DNA of 64,000 nt, from positions 248,001 to 312,000 of the forward strand of contig NZ_JAVKCH010000040.1 in assembly GCF_040222815.1 (NCBI RefSeq), read 5' to 3'. Below are positions 8,147-17,300 of the stretch, piece after piece. The notes under the pieces were generated by a model. The model was not told the origin of the DNA. It was given only the letters and a program-made list of their open reading frames with translations, and made no database searches. The stretch is from Imperialibacter sp040222815 (lineage in GTDB: Bacteria > Bacteroidota > Bacteroidia > Cytophagales > Cyclobacteriaceae). The position numbers and the translations under genes were made by a program. Numbering within the stretch: the stretch's first letter is position 1; each line of letters starts with the position of its first letter.

Positions 8147-9283
8147 TCAGCGTTTCTTCTTCTTGTAGATATTCTTCAGGTCGTTTTCAAACAACGTATA
8201 CGGATCGCTATAAAACTTCATGAAGTCGGGCACACTTACCTGCCCCGGATAAGGTGCATAGTAGTGTGTTGGACTGCGGATGTCGTTGCGCCACACCAGC
8301 ACGTAAGCCAACCGCATCTTGTGCATCCGCATAGTCTTGAGCAGCGTCTCCGTCCACCAGGTTTCGTTGGGAATCGACTCCAGGCCTGTCTCCGTAAAAG
8401 CAGCCAGCTTACCGGCCTTTCGGGCGTAGTCCGACACAATCTTCAGTTTCAATGCAGCCGTGTCAATCGCATAGCGGTTGCGCCCCATGTCGCCATAGTT
8501 GTCCATGCCTACCATGTCCACCCATTCGTCGCCGGGGTAGCGGGCCAGGTATTTTTCTTCTGTAAGGAACTGATTATCGGGTGAAAAGGCGTAGATGAAG
8601 TTGTGTACATCCAGGTCGTCTCGCAGGTAGCCAACTGTGAATTGCCATAAGGCGATGAACTCTTCTCTGGTGCAATGCGAAGCACCCCACCAAAACCAGC
8701 CACCGTCAAACTCGTGATAGGGCCTGAAAATGACAGGTACGAGCTCTCCATTGGCTCCTTTGATGCTGTGTGCCCAATCAGCTATCCCTTTCAGTATCTC
8801 CTTGTATTGTTCGTGTGCCTGCCCGCCCGGAATGATATAACTCACAGCAGGCAGCGACACGGTGTCCCGCCAGTAGAAGCCTCCGCCCGACACAGGGTTT
8901 GAAAAGTGCCACGCAATGGTTGTAACACCTCCCCTGTTGTAGGTATCCACCACATTCTTTCTCAGGCGCTCCTTAGCTTGCTCAATTTGCTCTTGTGAAC
9001 GACCTGAAAAGCCACTGAAATCCACACCCACCATGGCGGGATGGGAGCCGGTCACCGATTTCACATCAGAGCGGTCTTCGTCGCCAGCCCAGCCATGCCC
9101 GTATTCAGTGGCGTGCTGGTGGGCAAACAGCGTATGTTTTTTGGAAAGCTTCCGAAGGCTTTTGTAAAGCTTTTGCGTTTCCCGGGTAGCGTCCTTGTCT
9201 ATAGGCTTGTTCTTCTGGGCCTGAGAAGTCACAGCGAGAAAGCAACTAAATACTACGCTAAATAGAATTCGAGGGGTAAACAT
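8147..9283 (-). CDS. glycoside hydrolase family 26 enzyme (beta-mannanase-like)
   Basis: 378 residues with a Sec signal peptide (FSVVFSCFLAVTSQAQ). GH26 landmarks are in order: HTLFAHQHA near 50, GVDFSGF near 86, TIAWHFSNP near 122, and RPYHEFDGGWFWWG with E191 as likely acid/base. FTETGLES gives E298 as likely nucleophile. Most GH26 enzymes cleave beta-1,4-mannan by a retaining mechanism. Length and motifs argue for an intact enzyme in the periplasm or outside. It lies 72 bp upstream of, and reads toward, the FkbM gene on the same strand. Confidence 0.92.
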   Translation of the reverse strand: MFTPRILFSVVFSCFLAVTSQAQKNKPIDKDATRETQKLYKSLRKLSKKHTLFAHQHATEYGHGWAGDEDRSDVKSVTGSHPAMVGVDFSGFSGRSQEQIEQAKERLRKNVVDTYNRGGVTTIAWHFSNPVSGGGFYWRDTVSLPAVSYIIPGGQAHEQYKEILKGIADWAHSIKGANGELVPVIFRPYHEFDGGWFWWGASHCTREEFIALWQFTVGYLRDDLDVHNFIYAFSPDNQFLTEEKYLARYPGDEWVDMVGMDNYGDMGRNRYAIDTAALKLKIVSDYARKAGKLAAFTETGLESIPNETWWTETLLKTMRMHKMRLAYVLVWRNDIRSPTHYYAPYPGQVSVPDFMKFYSDPYTLFENDLKNIYKKKKR

Positions 9284-9499
9284 GGGCGATGTGTTTGCGT
9301 GAGATTACAAATCAAAAATATCGTCTCTGAAACCCTCCCTCAACGTTTCATCCACCAGTGGTAGCGGGCATTCGTATCAAAACAAGGGGAGAAATCGCTC
9401 AACAGGTAAACACCGTCAAAACCAACGACTTCCACCTGGTAGTTACAAGGTGTTATTGGGCATTGGCAAGCAGGTGTATTAGTCCCTTTTTATGTTTCT

Positions 9500-10036
9500 C
9501 TATTCCCTGTTGTTTTCTGTAGCCTCCTTTCTTCGAAGGATTAGGGCGCTCACAAGAGAAATAACGAGGGCAATAGGAAATACCTCCGAAAAAGTAATGA
9601 GCACAACTGCAACGGGGTTTTGATACATTTCAACAAAAGAGCTCATTTCAGCAGCCTTCGCAGATAACTCCGACTCGCTTGCTCCCTCAATTTTCGCCAT
9701 GTACATCACATGCTCACTATATTTATCCAGAAAGTCGGGCATGAACAAATAGTAATCGAAAAGCCACACCACCACATACATGGTTGCGGCCACGAGGCTT
9801 ATATAAAGCCCGGTCAGGAATGCTTTGCCAAAACCGATAACGCCTCCATTCTGTTTGTCTCTGAATGTTTTGATGCCCACAAAAATGAAGGAGAAGGCGG
9901 CGATCAACAGGGTATAACCGATTACATCGTTGCTCTCAAATTCTGGATTGGTGTAACACTTATTGGCCATAAACAGCATCATGCCAGTGATGATGACGCC
10001 TGAAATAAGGCCGAAAACAAGAACTATCTTTTTCAT
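9500..10036 (-). CDS. DUF4199 family membrane protein
   Basis: The ATG at 10036 gives MKKIVLVFGLISGV and is preferred to an upstream start that adds a polar stretch. About four membrane segments are visible, two in the first 50 residues, one near 80-100 and one near the C-terminus. The GIKTFRDKQNGGVIGFGKAF loop is characteristic of DUF4199, a Bacteroidota inner-membrane family of unknown role. A LuxR-type regulator is the next gene downstream on the same strand, with about 100 bp since 10145-10603 lies on its 5' side. That pairing suggests shared function. Confidence 0.85.
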   Translation of the reverse strand: MKKIVLVFGLISGVIITGMMLFMANKCYTNPEFESNDVIGYTLLIAAFSFIFVGIKTFRDKQNGGVIGFGKAFLTGLYISLVAATMYVVVWLFDYYLFMPDFLDKYSEHVMYMAKIEGASESELSAKAAEMSSFVEMYQNPVAVVLITFSEVFPIALVISLVSALILRRKEATENNRE

Positions 10037-10144
10037 CGTCGTGATTGTTTTTTTGTTGGATGCTGGCAAAGATGCAGGATGGAGCCTGCCGATTAATCAC
10101 ACTTTCGGGTGATTTTGACTCATTCACCCAAAAGGATGAGGCGA

Positions 10145-10603
10145 TCAAGCCACAATTCCCAACTTTCTTGCTTTGTCGACGGCCTGTGTTCTGCGGCCCA
10201 CGTCAAGTTTTTCAAACAGGTTTTTTAAGTGCGTCTTCACCGTGTTCAACGACACAAAAAGCTGATCAGCAATTTCCTGGTTACTTTTGCCAGCCGCCAT
10301 CAGCTGTAGCACTTCGAGCTCCCTTTGGCTAATGCCCGTTTCCTTCAATGCTTCTTCGTTGGCAAGAAAATGCGCTGAATCAACAAGCACAGCTTTCTCT
10401 ACTATTACCGTTTTAGGCTTTGTGAGCTTGAGTGCCAGCCAGATGCCAAGGCCTGTAAAAAGAAGAGCAAGGCCGCCTGCATAAATGGCGAAAGCATTAT
10501 GGATAATGAGAAAGCGTAATTCCAGCCACCGGAGCACAATGAGAAACAAAGCCATAGAAAGGCCATAAGTGAGGAAGTGTCTGTATTTGGAAACGGATAT
10601 CAA
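10145..10603 (-). CDS. membrane-anchored LuxR-type transcriptional regulator
   Basis: 152 residues. Two membrane segments (about 12-30 and 37-59) precede a LuxR helix-turn-helix (about 91-145) with ISQRELEVLQLMAAG, SNQEIADQLFVS and NTVKTHLKNLFEKL. It has no receiver domain. Translation appears to begin at a TTG at 10603, because the next ATG (10555) would remove the KYRHFLTYGLS segment that this family normally has. The gene lies upstream of the DUF4199 gene on the same strand. A membrane-tethered HTH of this type probably controls its neighbour or a small envelope regulon. The signal is unknown. Confidence 0.85.
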   Translation of the reverse strand: MISVSKYRHFLTYGLSMALFLIVLRWLELRFLIIHNAFAIYAGGLALLFTGLGIWLALKLTKPKTVIVEKAVLVDSAHFLANEEALKETGISQRELEVLQLMAAGKSNQEIADQLFVSLNTVKTHLKNLFEKLDVGRRTQAVDKARKLGIVA

Positions 10604-10737
10604 ACTTGTGCTTGGCAGTTGTTGAGTTCAAATATAAAAATAGCAACAAAATAAAGTTTAAGTACTGCCAGATAGGAGGCGCCTTAAGGGTAATGGTTAA
10701 ATAAGCCGTCCATAAAGAGTAGAAACCAAACCGAAAC

Positions 10738-12831
10738 ATGCGCCAACCACTTCTACTTGTTTTTGCTATCACTTTATTCACTGCCTGCAAAACCGACACT
10801 CCCTCCGGCATCAACCGCCAGGCCGTTTTCAGCCGGCACAGCGTCCACATCACCGAAGTAGACACCCTTGCCTCCCTCAGCGTAGGCAATGGCCGCTTTG
10901 CCATGACCATGGATGTCACAGGCCTGCAGACCTTTCCTGAGCACTATCAGAAAGGCGTGCCCCTCGGCACCATGTCGGAATGGGGGTGGCACAGCTTCCC
11001 TACCAACGAGACTTATTCCATCGAAGAAACCATGGCACCCATCATGTCTCATGGCCGTGAAGTGCCTTATGCCCGCCAGTGGCCCGCTGGCACCAGGGCC
11101 TGGGAGGCGGCCAACTACATTCGCCAAAACCCGCACCGCATTCACCTGGCCACTATCGGCTGGCACATCACAAAAGCTGACGGAGCCCAATTGGCCATTT
11201 CCGACATCCAAAACATTGACCAAACACTGGATCCATGGACCGGAGAGCTCACAAGCCGCTTTGCTGTTGAGGGTGTGCCTGTGGAGGTGGTCTCCTTTGT
11301 AAGCCAGACAGAAGATCGCCTCGGTGTGAAAGTAAAAAGCGCTCTGCTAACAGAGGGCAGACTTGGCATCACCATCAACTACCCCTACCCCACTGACCAG
11401 TTTCAGGACGAAGCGGTACTCTTTGATCCCAATGAGGCCAGTCGTTTGCAGGCCAGCCAACCCGACCCTGCGCAGGTGACCATCAGGCGGCAGCTGGACA
11501 CCACTCGTTACTTCACGCAGTTGCAGTCGTCGGTGGCCTTGCCCACAGTCGACGCTACAGACAAAGGCTTTCTTCTAAAGCCTGAGCCTGGGCAGGATAC
11601 CTGGATCTTCGACATCACCTTCTCGCAAAAAGAAGGTGCCGTTGCAAACAAGACCTTTGAAGTGTTACGGTCCGAAGCCCATCAGGCAATGAGCGACTAT
11701 TGGAACACCGGTATGATGATCGACTTTGGATCAACAAAAGACCCAAGGGCTTTTGAGATTGAACGGCGGATGGTATTGTCGCTTTACCTCACCAAAATCA
11801 ACTGCGGGGGCAAAACCCCACCTCAGGAAACCGGGCTCACCTACAACTCGTGGTACGGCAAGCCCCACATGGAAATGGCCTGGTGGCATGGCGTGCATTT
11901 TGCCATGTGGGGCCGGCCACAGGTGCTGGAAGACCATATGGGATGGTACCTGAGAAGCATCGGAGTAGCCCGCCAGATTGCAGAACGGCAAGGCTTTGAG
12001 GGCGTGCGCTGGCAGAAGATGACCGACCCCTGGGGAGGAGAAACAGCCTCCTCAGTGGGCTCCTACCTCCTCTGGCAGCAGCCGCACATCATTACGTTTG
12101 CCGAGCTGATCTACGAGGACAAGCCCGAAAAAGCGGTACTGGAGAAGTACGACGAGGTGGTGCAGCAGACAGCAGCCTTCATGGCCGACTTTGCCTGGTA
12201 CGACCCCGAGCTCAAGCGCTACATCCTTGGCCCAGGCGTAATCGCTGCCCAGGAGCGGTTCGACCCTAAAACTACTTTCAACCCGACCTACGAAGTGGCT
12301 TATTGGCGGTGGGCACTGGAAACTGCACAGCAATGGAGGGAACGTCAGGGACAAGCACGAAACGAAAAGTGGGACAAGGTGCTGAACGGCCTTTCACCGC
12401 TACCGCAAAAGGACGACCTTTACCTGGCGGCGGAAAGCGCTCCTGAATCGTACGACTCTACCTACTACATGACCGACCACCCCAGTGTGCTGGGTGCCTA
12501 TGGCATGCTGCCCATGACCGACGGGCTGGACACTGCCGTGATGCACCGCACCTTCGACAAGATCTGGACCGACTGGCAGTGGCACGACACCTGGGGCTGG
12601 GACTTCCCCATGGTGGCCATGACCGCCACCCGGCTCGGCGATGCTGAGAAAGCAGTAGATGGCCTCCTTATGCCCATCACCACCAACATTTACCTGCCCA
12701 ACGGCCACAACTACCAAACAGACCGCCTGCGCCTCTACCTCCCCGGCAACGGCGGCGTGCTGGCGGCTTTAGCGATGATGGCAGAAGAAGAAATGTGGCC
12801 TAAAGGATGGGTGGTGAGCACCGAGAATTAA
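10738..12831 (+). CDS. lipoprotein six-hairpin glycosidase-like protein
   Basis: 697 residues beginning MRQPLLLVFAITLFTACK, a clear lipobox. The sequence has an N-terminal beta-sandwich region (SVGNGRFAMTMDVTG) and an (alpha/alpha)6 barrel with NSWYGKPHMEMAWWHG near 365, WGWDFPM near 620 and NGHNYQTDR near 658. These are hallmarks of GH65/GH95-related six-hairpin glycosidases. The exact family and sugar are not clear. It is probably tethered to a membrane facing the periplasm or exterior. Its stop codon lies inside the first hairpin repeat of the REP array, so the element adjoins the coding end without spare sequence. Confidence 0.8.
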   Translation: MRQPLLLVFAITLFTACKTDTPSGINRQAVFSRHSVHITEVDTLASLSVGNGRFAMTMDVTGLQTFPEHYQKGVPLGTMSEWGWHSFPTNETYSIEETMAPIMSHGREVPYARQWPAGTRAWEAANYIRQNPHRIHLATIGWHITKADGAQLAISDIQNIDQTLDPWTGELTSRFAVEGVPVEVVSFVSQTEDRLGVKVKSALLTEGRLGITINYPYPTDQFQDEAVLFDPNEASRLQASQPDPAQVTIRRQLDTTRYFTQLQSSVALPTVDATDKGFLLKPEPGQDTWIFDITFSQKEGAVANKTFEVLRSEAHQAMSDYWNTGMMIDFGSTKDPRAFEIERRMVLSLYLTKINCGGKTPPQETGLTYNSWYGKPHMEMAWWHGVHFAMWGRPQVLEDHMGWYLRSIGVARQIAERQGFEGVRWQKMTDPWGGETASSVGSYLLWQQPHIITFAELIYEDKPEKAVLEKYDEVVQQTAAFMADFAWYDPELKRYILGPGVIAAQERFDPKTTFNPTYEVAYWRWALETAQQWRERQGQARNEKWDKVLNGLSPLPQKDDLYLAAESAPESYDSTYYMTDHPSVLGAYGMLPMTDGLDTAVMHRTFDKIWTDWQWHDTWGWDFPMVAMTATRLGDAEKAVDGLLMPITTNIYLPNGHNYQTDRLRLYLPGNGGVLAALAMMAEEEMWPKGWVVSTEN

Positions 12832-13188
12832 AGAGGTTACTCTGCCCCAAAGAAAGTAGTAACCTCTTTAATCTTCGAAGCACGATACGTTACTGACTAA
12901 AGAGGCTACTCTGCTCCAAATTAAAGAGGTTACTCTAGCCACAAAGAAAGTCGTAACCTCTTTAATCTTCAAGGAAGGATTCGTTTCAGACTAAAGAGGT
13001 TACATCGGCAGGGACGCACAGAGTAACCTCTTTAGTTCGAACCCCAAATTAGAGAGGTGACACCTGCTCCTAATTAAAGAGGTTACTCTGCCCCAAAGAA
13101 AGTCGTAACCTCTTTAATCATCAGGAGGCGATACGTTACCGACTAAAGAGGTTACATCGGCAGGGACGCATAGAGTAGCCTCTTTAGT
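12827..13188. repeat. left REP array (downstream side of the RAYT gene)
   Basis: Five full hairpins lie here: A at 12827-12872, A at 12920-12966, B at 12990-13036, A at 13073-13118 and B at 13142-13188. Each has about 14-bp arms. Half-units start at 12896 and 13048. Adjacent units are joined by a linker of about 23 bp ending in CGTTAC or a variant. The first unit contains the stop codon of the glycosidase gene. The last ends 9 bp before the RAYT stop codon. Confidence 0.9.
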
Positions 13189-13197
13189 TCAAAACCT

Positions 13198-13806
13198 TTA
13201 TTCCAGCAACCACTTTTCATCTAGCGGAGGTCGTTTCTTTTGGAGGTGAAACGCCTGGTACTGCTCTTTTCCTCCGAACCAATCTAACACAGCCTGACGG
13301 CTTAAGAAAGTTGGAGCGTCCTGTAAGTGTGTCTGATAGGACGAGTAAGGATAGCTCCTGAAGTCTTTTACCAACCCATGCTTCTCAGGATTCCTGTGGA
13401 TGTAAGCGATCAGGGCAGAAAAATAAGACTCCTCTTTTACTTCAATCCTCTTAAAAGGAGTTTCAAAAAGACCTCCTGTTCTATTGTACACGCTGTTTAC
13501 GGCCCGGGTATAGCTTTTGAGGAAGCTGGAGAAGCCGTTGCTTACGTGCCAGTAATAGGGCTTCTCTTTGTCTTTTTTTATCGCCAAATCCAGTTGCGCT
13601 ACATCTCGCACTCTTACCAGCAGATGAAAATGATTACCAAGCAAACAGTAAGCAAATGTTTCCACAAAAGGGTGGACGAATTGGGTGTACTGCTTCAAGA
13701 AGAAATTGTAGTTTTTAGGTTCAAAAAATACTGGCATGCCATTGATTCCCCGATTGAAAATGTGGAAATACTGATCGGGATGTAGTTTGGCGTTTCTTAT
13801 GTCCAT
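13198..13806 (-). CDS. REP-associated tyrosine transposase (RAYT, IS200/Y1 superfamily)
   Basis: 202 residues from the ATG at 13806; a longer upstream reading frame runs into REP sequence and is rejected. The domain order fits Y1/HUH transposases: FHIFNRGINGMPVF near 14-27, LLGNHFHLLVRV with the HUH pair H59/H61, and a GGLFETPFKRI segment near 111-121. AYIHRNPEKHGLV near 134-146 holds a candidate catalytic tyrosine (Y135). RAYTs are single-copy domesticated relatives of IS200 transposases that process REP hairpins. No IS200-type subterminal ends were seen apart from the REP units, supporting a RAYT rather than an insertion sequence. Confidence 0.92.
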   Translation of the reverse strand: MDIRNAKLHPDQYFHIFNRGINGMPVFFEPKNYNFFLKQYTQFVHPFVETFAYCLLGNHFHLLVRVRDVAQLDLAIKKDKEKPYYWHVSNGFSSFLKSYTRAVNSVYNRTGGLFETPFKRIEVKEESYFSALIAYIHRNPEKHGLVKDFRSYPYSSYQTHLQDAPTFLSRQAVLDWFGGKEQYQAFHLQKKRPPLDEKWLLE

Positions 13807-13841
13807 AGTCCGAATTGGTTGCTGACTCAATATAAGGATTT

Positions 13842-14311
13842 CGGTTAAAGAGGCACTCCAAATTAAAGAGGTTACTCTAGCCCCAGAGAAAGTCGTAACC
13901 TCTTTAATCATCAGAAGACGATACGTTACTGACTAAAGAGGTTACATCGGCAGGGACGGAGAGAGTAACCTCTTTAATCTTCAAAAACCGATTCGTTACT
14001 GACTAAAGAGGTTACATCGGCAGGGACGGAGAGAGTAACCTCTTTAATCTTCAAAAACCGATTCGTTACAGACTAAAGAGGTTACATCGGCAGGGGCGCA
14101 CAGAGTAACCTCTTTAGTTCAAAACCCAAATTAGAGAGGTTACACCTGCTCCAAATTAAAGAGGTTACTCTGCCCCAAAGAAAGTCGTAACCTCTTTAAT
14201 CTTCAAAACCGATACGTTACCGACTAAAGAGGTTACATCGGCAGGGACGGAGAGAGTAACCTCTTTAGTTCAAACCGTTTTTGCAGGGACGCACAGAGCA
14301 ACCTCTTTAGT
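13842..14311. repeat. right REP array (upstream side of the RAYT gene)
   Basis: Six full hairpins lie here: A at 13862-13908, B at 13932-13978, B at 14002-14048, B at 14072-14118, A at 14155-14200 and B at 14223-14269. Half-units start at 13842 and 14130, and a right-half remnant lies at 14283-14311. The three B units from 13932 repeat at exactly 70 bp. Two of these B units end in AAT, mixing the B left arm with the A right arm. The RAYT promoter must lie in or beside the half-unit at 13842. Confidence 0.9.
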
Positions 14312-14312
14312 C

Positions 14313-14342
14313 AAAAAAAAATCCTGCACTTTCATGCGGGAT
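14313..14342 (-). terminator. Rho-independent terminator of the FG-GAP gene
   Basis: On the minus strand an 8-bp stem (ATCCCGCA/TGCAGGAT, one G-T pair) is followed by eight or more T. It lies 31 bp after the stop of the large FG-GAP protein gene and forms the outer edge of the REP island. A near-identical hairpin follows the HU-like gene at 17835. Confidence 0.85.
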
Positions 14343-14373
14343 CCTATTCTCTCTGCTGGCATAGGCCAACATA

Positions 14374-17300
14374 TTAGTTCTTGATAAAACGGTAGGCCGT
14401 CTCTTCTTTTCCGCTGGTAAGAACAAGTAAATATACTCCCCCTGTTAGGCTGGATACATCCAGCGATTGGTCGCCACTATGCTCCAACTCGGTTTCGAGC
14501 AATCTTCGCCCATCAATTGAATAGATAGTGCCTTTATCGTATTTCTTTGAAGGAAAGCGCAGCGACATTAAATGCTCCACAGGGTTAGGAAATACGATCA
14601 CCTCCGCATCCGTACCATCAACACTGGTAAAAATCCCAATTATCTCAAAGCTGAACAATGAGTCTGCGGCGTAATAATTTTCATTACCCTCTTGAATGGC
14701 TTTAATGGTGACCGGGCCCTCACCTGTTGCCGAAGCTATGCTGCCACTGATGGTCAACGGGCCTTCCTGCAATTCCAATGTCACGGGAAGCCCCGATGTT
14801 GCCACCACATTTATTTCAAATGGATCCTCATTGACAACATGATCTCTAATCTCCTCATAAACTAACTCCTGATAAATCTTATCGATACTTACTAAGAAGA
14901 CGGTGTCTGCCGGGCTATACGCTTCGTTCCCTTCTTGCGAAGCTTTTACACTGGCCTGCCCGGCTCCACTAAACGAAACTACAAATCCGTCGACGGTAAT
15001 CGGTCCCTCTACTGCCTCCAGCATGACCGGAAGCCCCGAGTCGGCGGAAATTTCCGCCACGAACGAACTATCAGCCAGGCTAAAAAACCTATTGTTTGCA
15101 AAGCTTATCTCCTGGTGAATACGATCGGTGGTAAACTCATATAAAATGGGCTCAGCTTGAAAATAGTTAATAAAATCTCCTTCGGGGGCGTTGCTGGCAT
15201 ACTCGTAAATAGCGAGGTGGTAGTTGGTATTAGGCCTCAAACCCGATATAGCGATTACCGTGTCAGCTCCGGCATACACTGCATAGCTATCGTCATCAAA
15301 TTTTTGCCCCAAGCCAAAACTGGTTTTATGGGCATAGAAAACGCCGTCCATTGGAGTAGTCTCAACCGCTCCGGCTTCTTTTACCAGAAAGACTCTCTCT
15401 TTTTCTTCTATTCCATTTAGTGTAAAAACAGCTGAACTGTCGGCTACGGAAACTGATAAAATTTCACTTGATAGTGATTTTATTTCCTGGACTGAGTTAT
15501 TGGCCCCTATATACACTACCCCATTGTCGGGGGATGTCAGGATGATATCCGGCAAAAGATGGCTGCCTACAAATGCTAGCTGGGGATAGTTATAAAAGAG
15601 ATCAAGCCTTTTCAGTTGGAATTGATTCCCGCCCAGGTTTTCCAGCAGCACTTGCTGACTTTCCTCATAGTCAGAAATAAGCAAGTCTACCTTGCCATTG
15701 CTGTCCATATCCGCAGATAGTATCCTCCCAATGTAGGTATTGGTCTCCAGCTCAAAGGTCTTTGTAAAGCCGAAGCTACCATCGCCCTGATACACCCGTA
15801 CTTTCGCATTTGAGTAAGAAAAAGTAACCAGCGCAATGTCTAACAATCCATCCGCATTGAAGTCGTTTACGGTGGCCGAAAGAACGCTGTCGCTCAGTTC
15901 GATTTTGATCTCCTGTTCAAACCCATCTGCCTGGTTGTTTCGGAAAAGCATGAGCCTGGTATTCAAATGACTATACATCAGGATATCTTCATATCCGTCG
16001 TTGTCGAAATCGCCAAGCTGATAATCCGTAAAGTTGCCTGTGCTGGGTGTCACCTTTTCCGGCTCGTTTTTGTACTCATCGTAATCGTCAGAAAAACTGA
16101 GCAAATACAGGCTAAAAGGATTATATCCCTCTCTTTGGAGTATTTCAGGGGCTCCGTCCCGGAAAAGGTCAACCACCTGAGGTCTGGACGGATTAGGAAA
16201 ATGCTTGAACGGTTCGGGTTTTAAGAAACTAAACCCTCCTGCACCCTGCATATACTGAATTTCACTTACTGCGTTTCCAGGTGTTTGGACTGTAAAAAAC
16301 AGATCAGGAATTTGATCCTCGTTTACTTTCGCAGCATTCACTTTCGCAGCATACAACGGAATTTCTACCACTGTGGCCTCTGTGCTAAAACCATCCATAG
16401 TTCCTGCATAAATAAACAGGCCGCCATTGCCACCTATCACCAGCATATCCAAAAGACCATCAGTGTCAATGTCTTCAAAAAGGAAGTCCGACAGGCCCGG
16501 CGCCTTCGGAGAGTTGAGCCTCTTATTCAGCGTAGTTTCTCCCGATTGCAACACGACCACCGACGTCAGAAAATTGAAAGGGTTGTCAACAACTATGTCA
16601 AAAGTATTGTTACTGTCGAAATCGATCAGGCTAAGATTTCCATAGAAAATATTGCTTGCAATGGCTTGCATTGTGCCAAAACTACCATCGCCATTGCCAG
16701 GGAGGTAACCAAGTTCTGAGCCTGGGGTTTGGATAAGCATGTCCAGTTTTCCGTCTCCATCCACATCAAGTAATATTCCATTGTCGCTAATATTATGATT
16801 GTATGTTGTCTCTACAATTTCGAATGTTGCTCCCTGATTGATGAGAGATATCATGCTGGTATTACCAATATCGCATATGTCCATTTCCCCATCGAGGTTG
16901 AGGTCGCCGAACAGCGGCCTTGGACTGTTACTACCAAACTGATCCAGCTTAAGATCGGGCTCTCCGGCGGAGCCATCGGGGTCATAGTAAATTTCTATAG
17001 CAAAATCGCTGTTGCTGCCTATTGAAGAGGTTACAATCGCTATGTCTGCCGTGCTATTGTTGTTCAGGTGCGAAAAGCTTACGCTCCATAGATTCCGGTC
17101 GTGGGCCAGGGGTACCCACGAATCGTTGGTTTCGAAACTACGGTTACCCAGGTTTTTGACGTATGATACCGCATTGGTCCCCGAGCGGAGGATGTCCAAA
17201 TCGCCGTCGCCATCCATGTCTATGATCGTCCCGATTTGATTAAAACTTACGGGTGTCGACAGCCATGACGAGTCAATACCCGCCACTCCTCCAAAAAGGA

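Larger units (their letters stand above)
12827..14311. mobile_element. RAYT/REP island (REPtron-like)
   Basis: A 1.5-kb island in which a REP-associated tyrosine transposase gene (13198-13806) is flanked on both sides by palindromic hairpin units sharing the arm TAAAGAGGTTAC. Two unit types are seen. Type A has ATTAAAGAGGTTAC arms and an about 18-base loop with CCCCAAAGAAAG. Type B has ACTAAAGAGGTTAC arms and a loop containing ATCGGCAGGGACG. Full units start at 12827, 12920, 12990, 13073, 13142, 13862, 13932, 14002, 14072, 14155 and 14223, with half-units between. RAYT proteins are known to nick and join REP hairpins of their own family. Neighbouring genes are intact. Confidence 0.85.

Noticed and set aside
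13198..13806. IS200/IS605 insertion sequence
   Set aside because: There is no TnpB partner and no IS-type ends, and multiple REP units surround the gene, which fits RAYT.
12827..14311. CRISPR array
   Set aside because: The intervals between hairpins are themselves repeated, the units are palindromes of two types, a transposase lies within and no cas genes are near.
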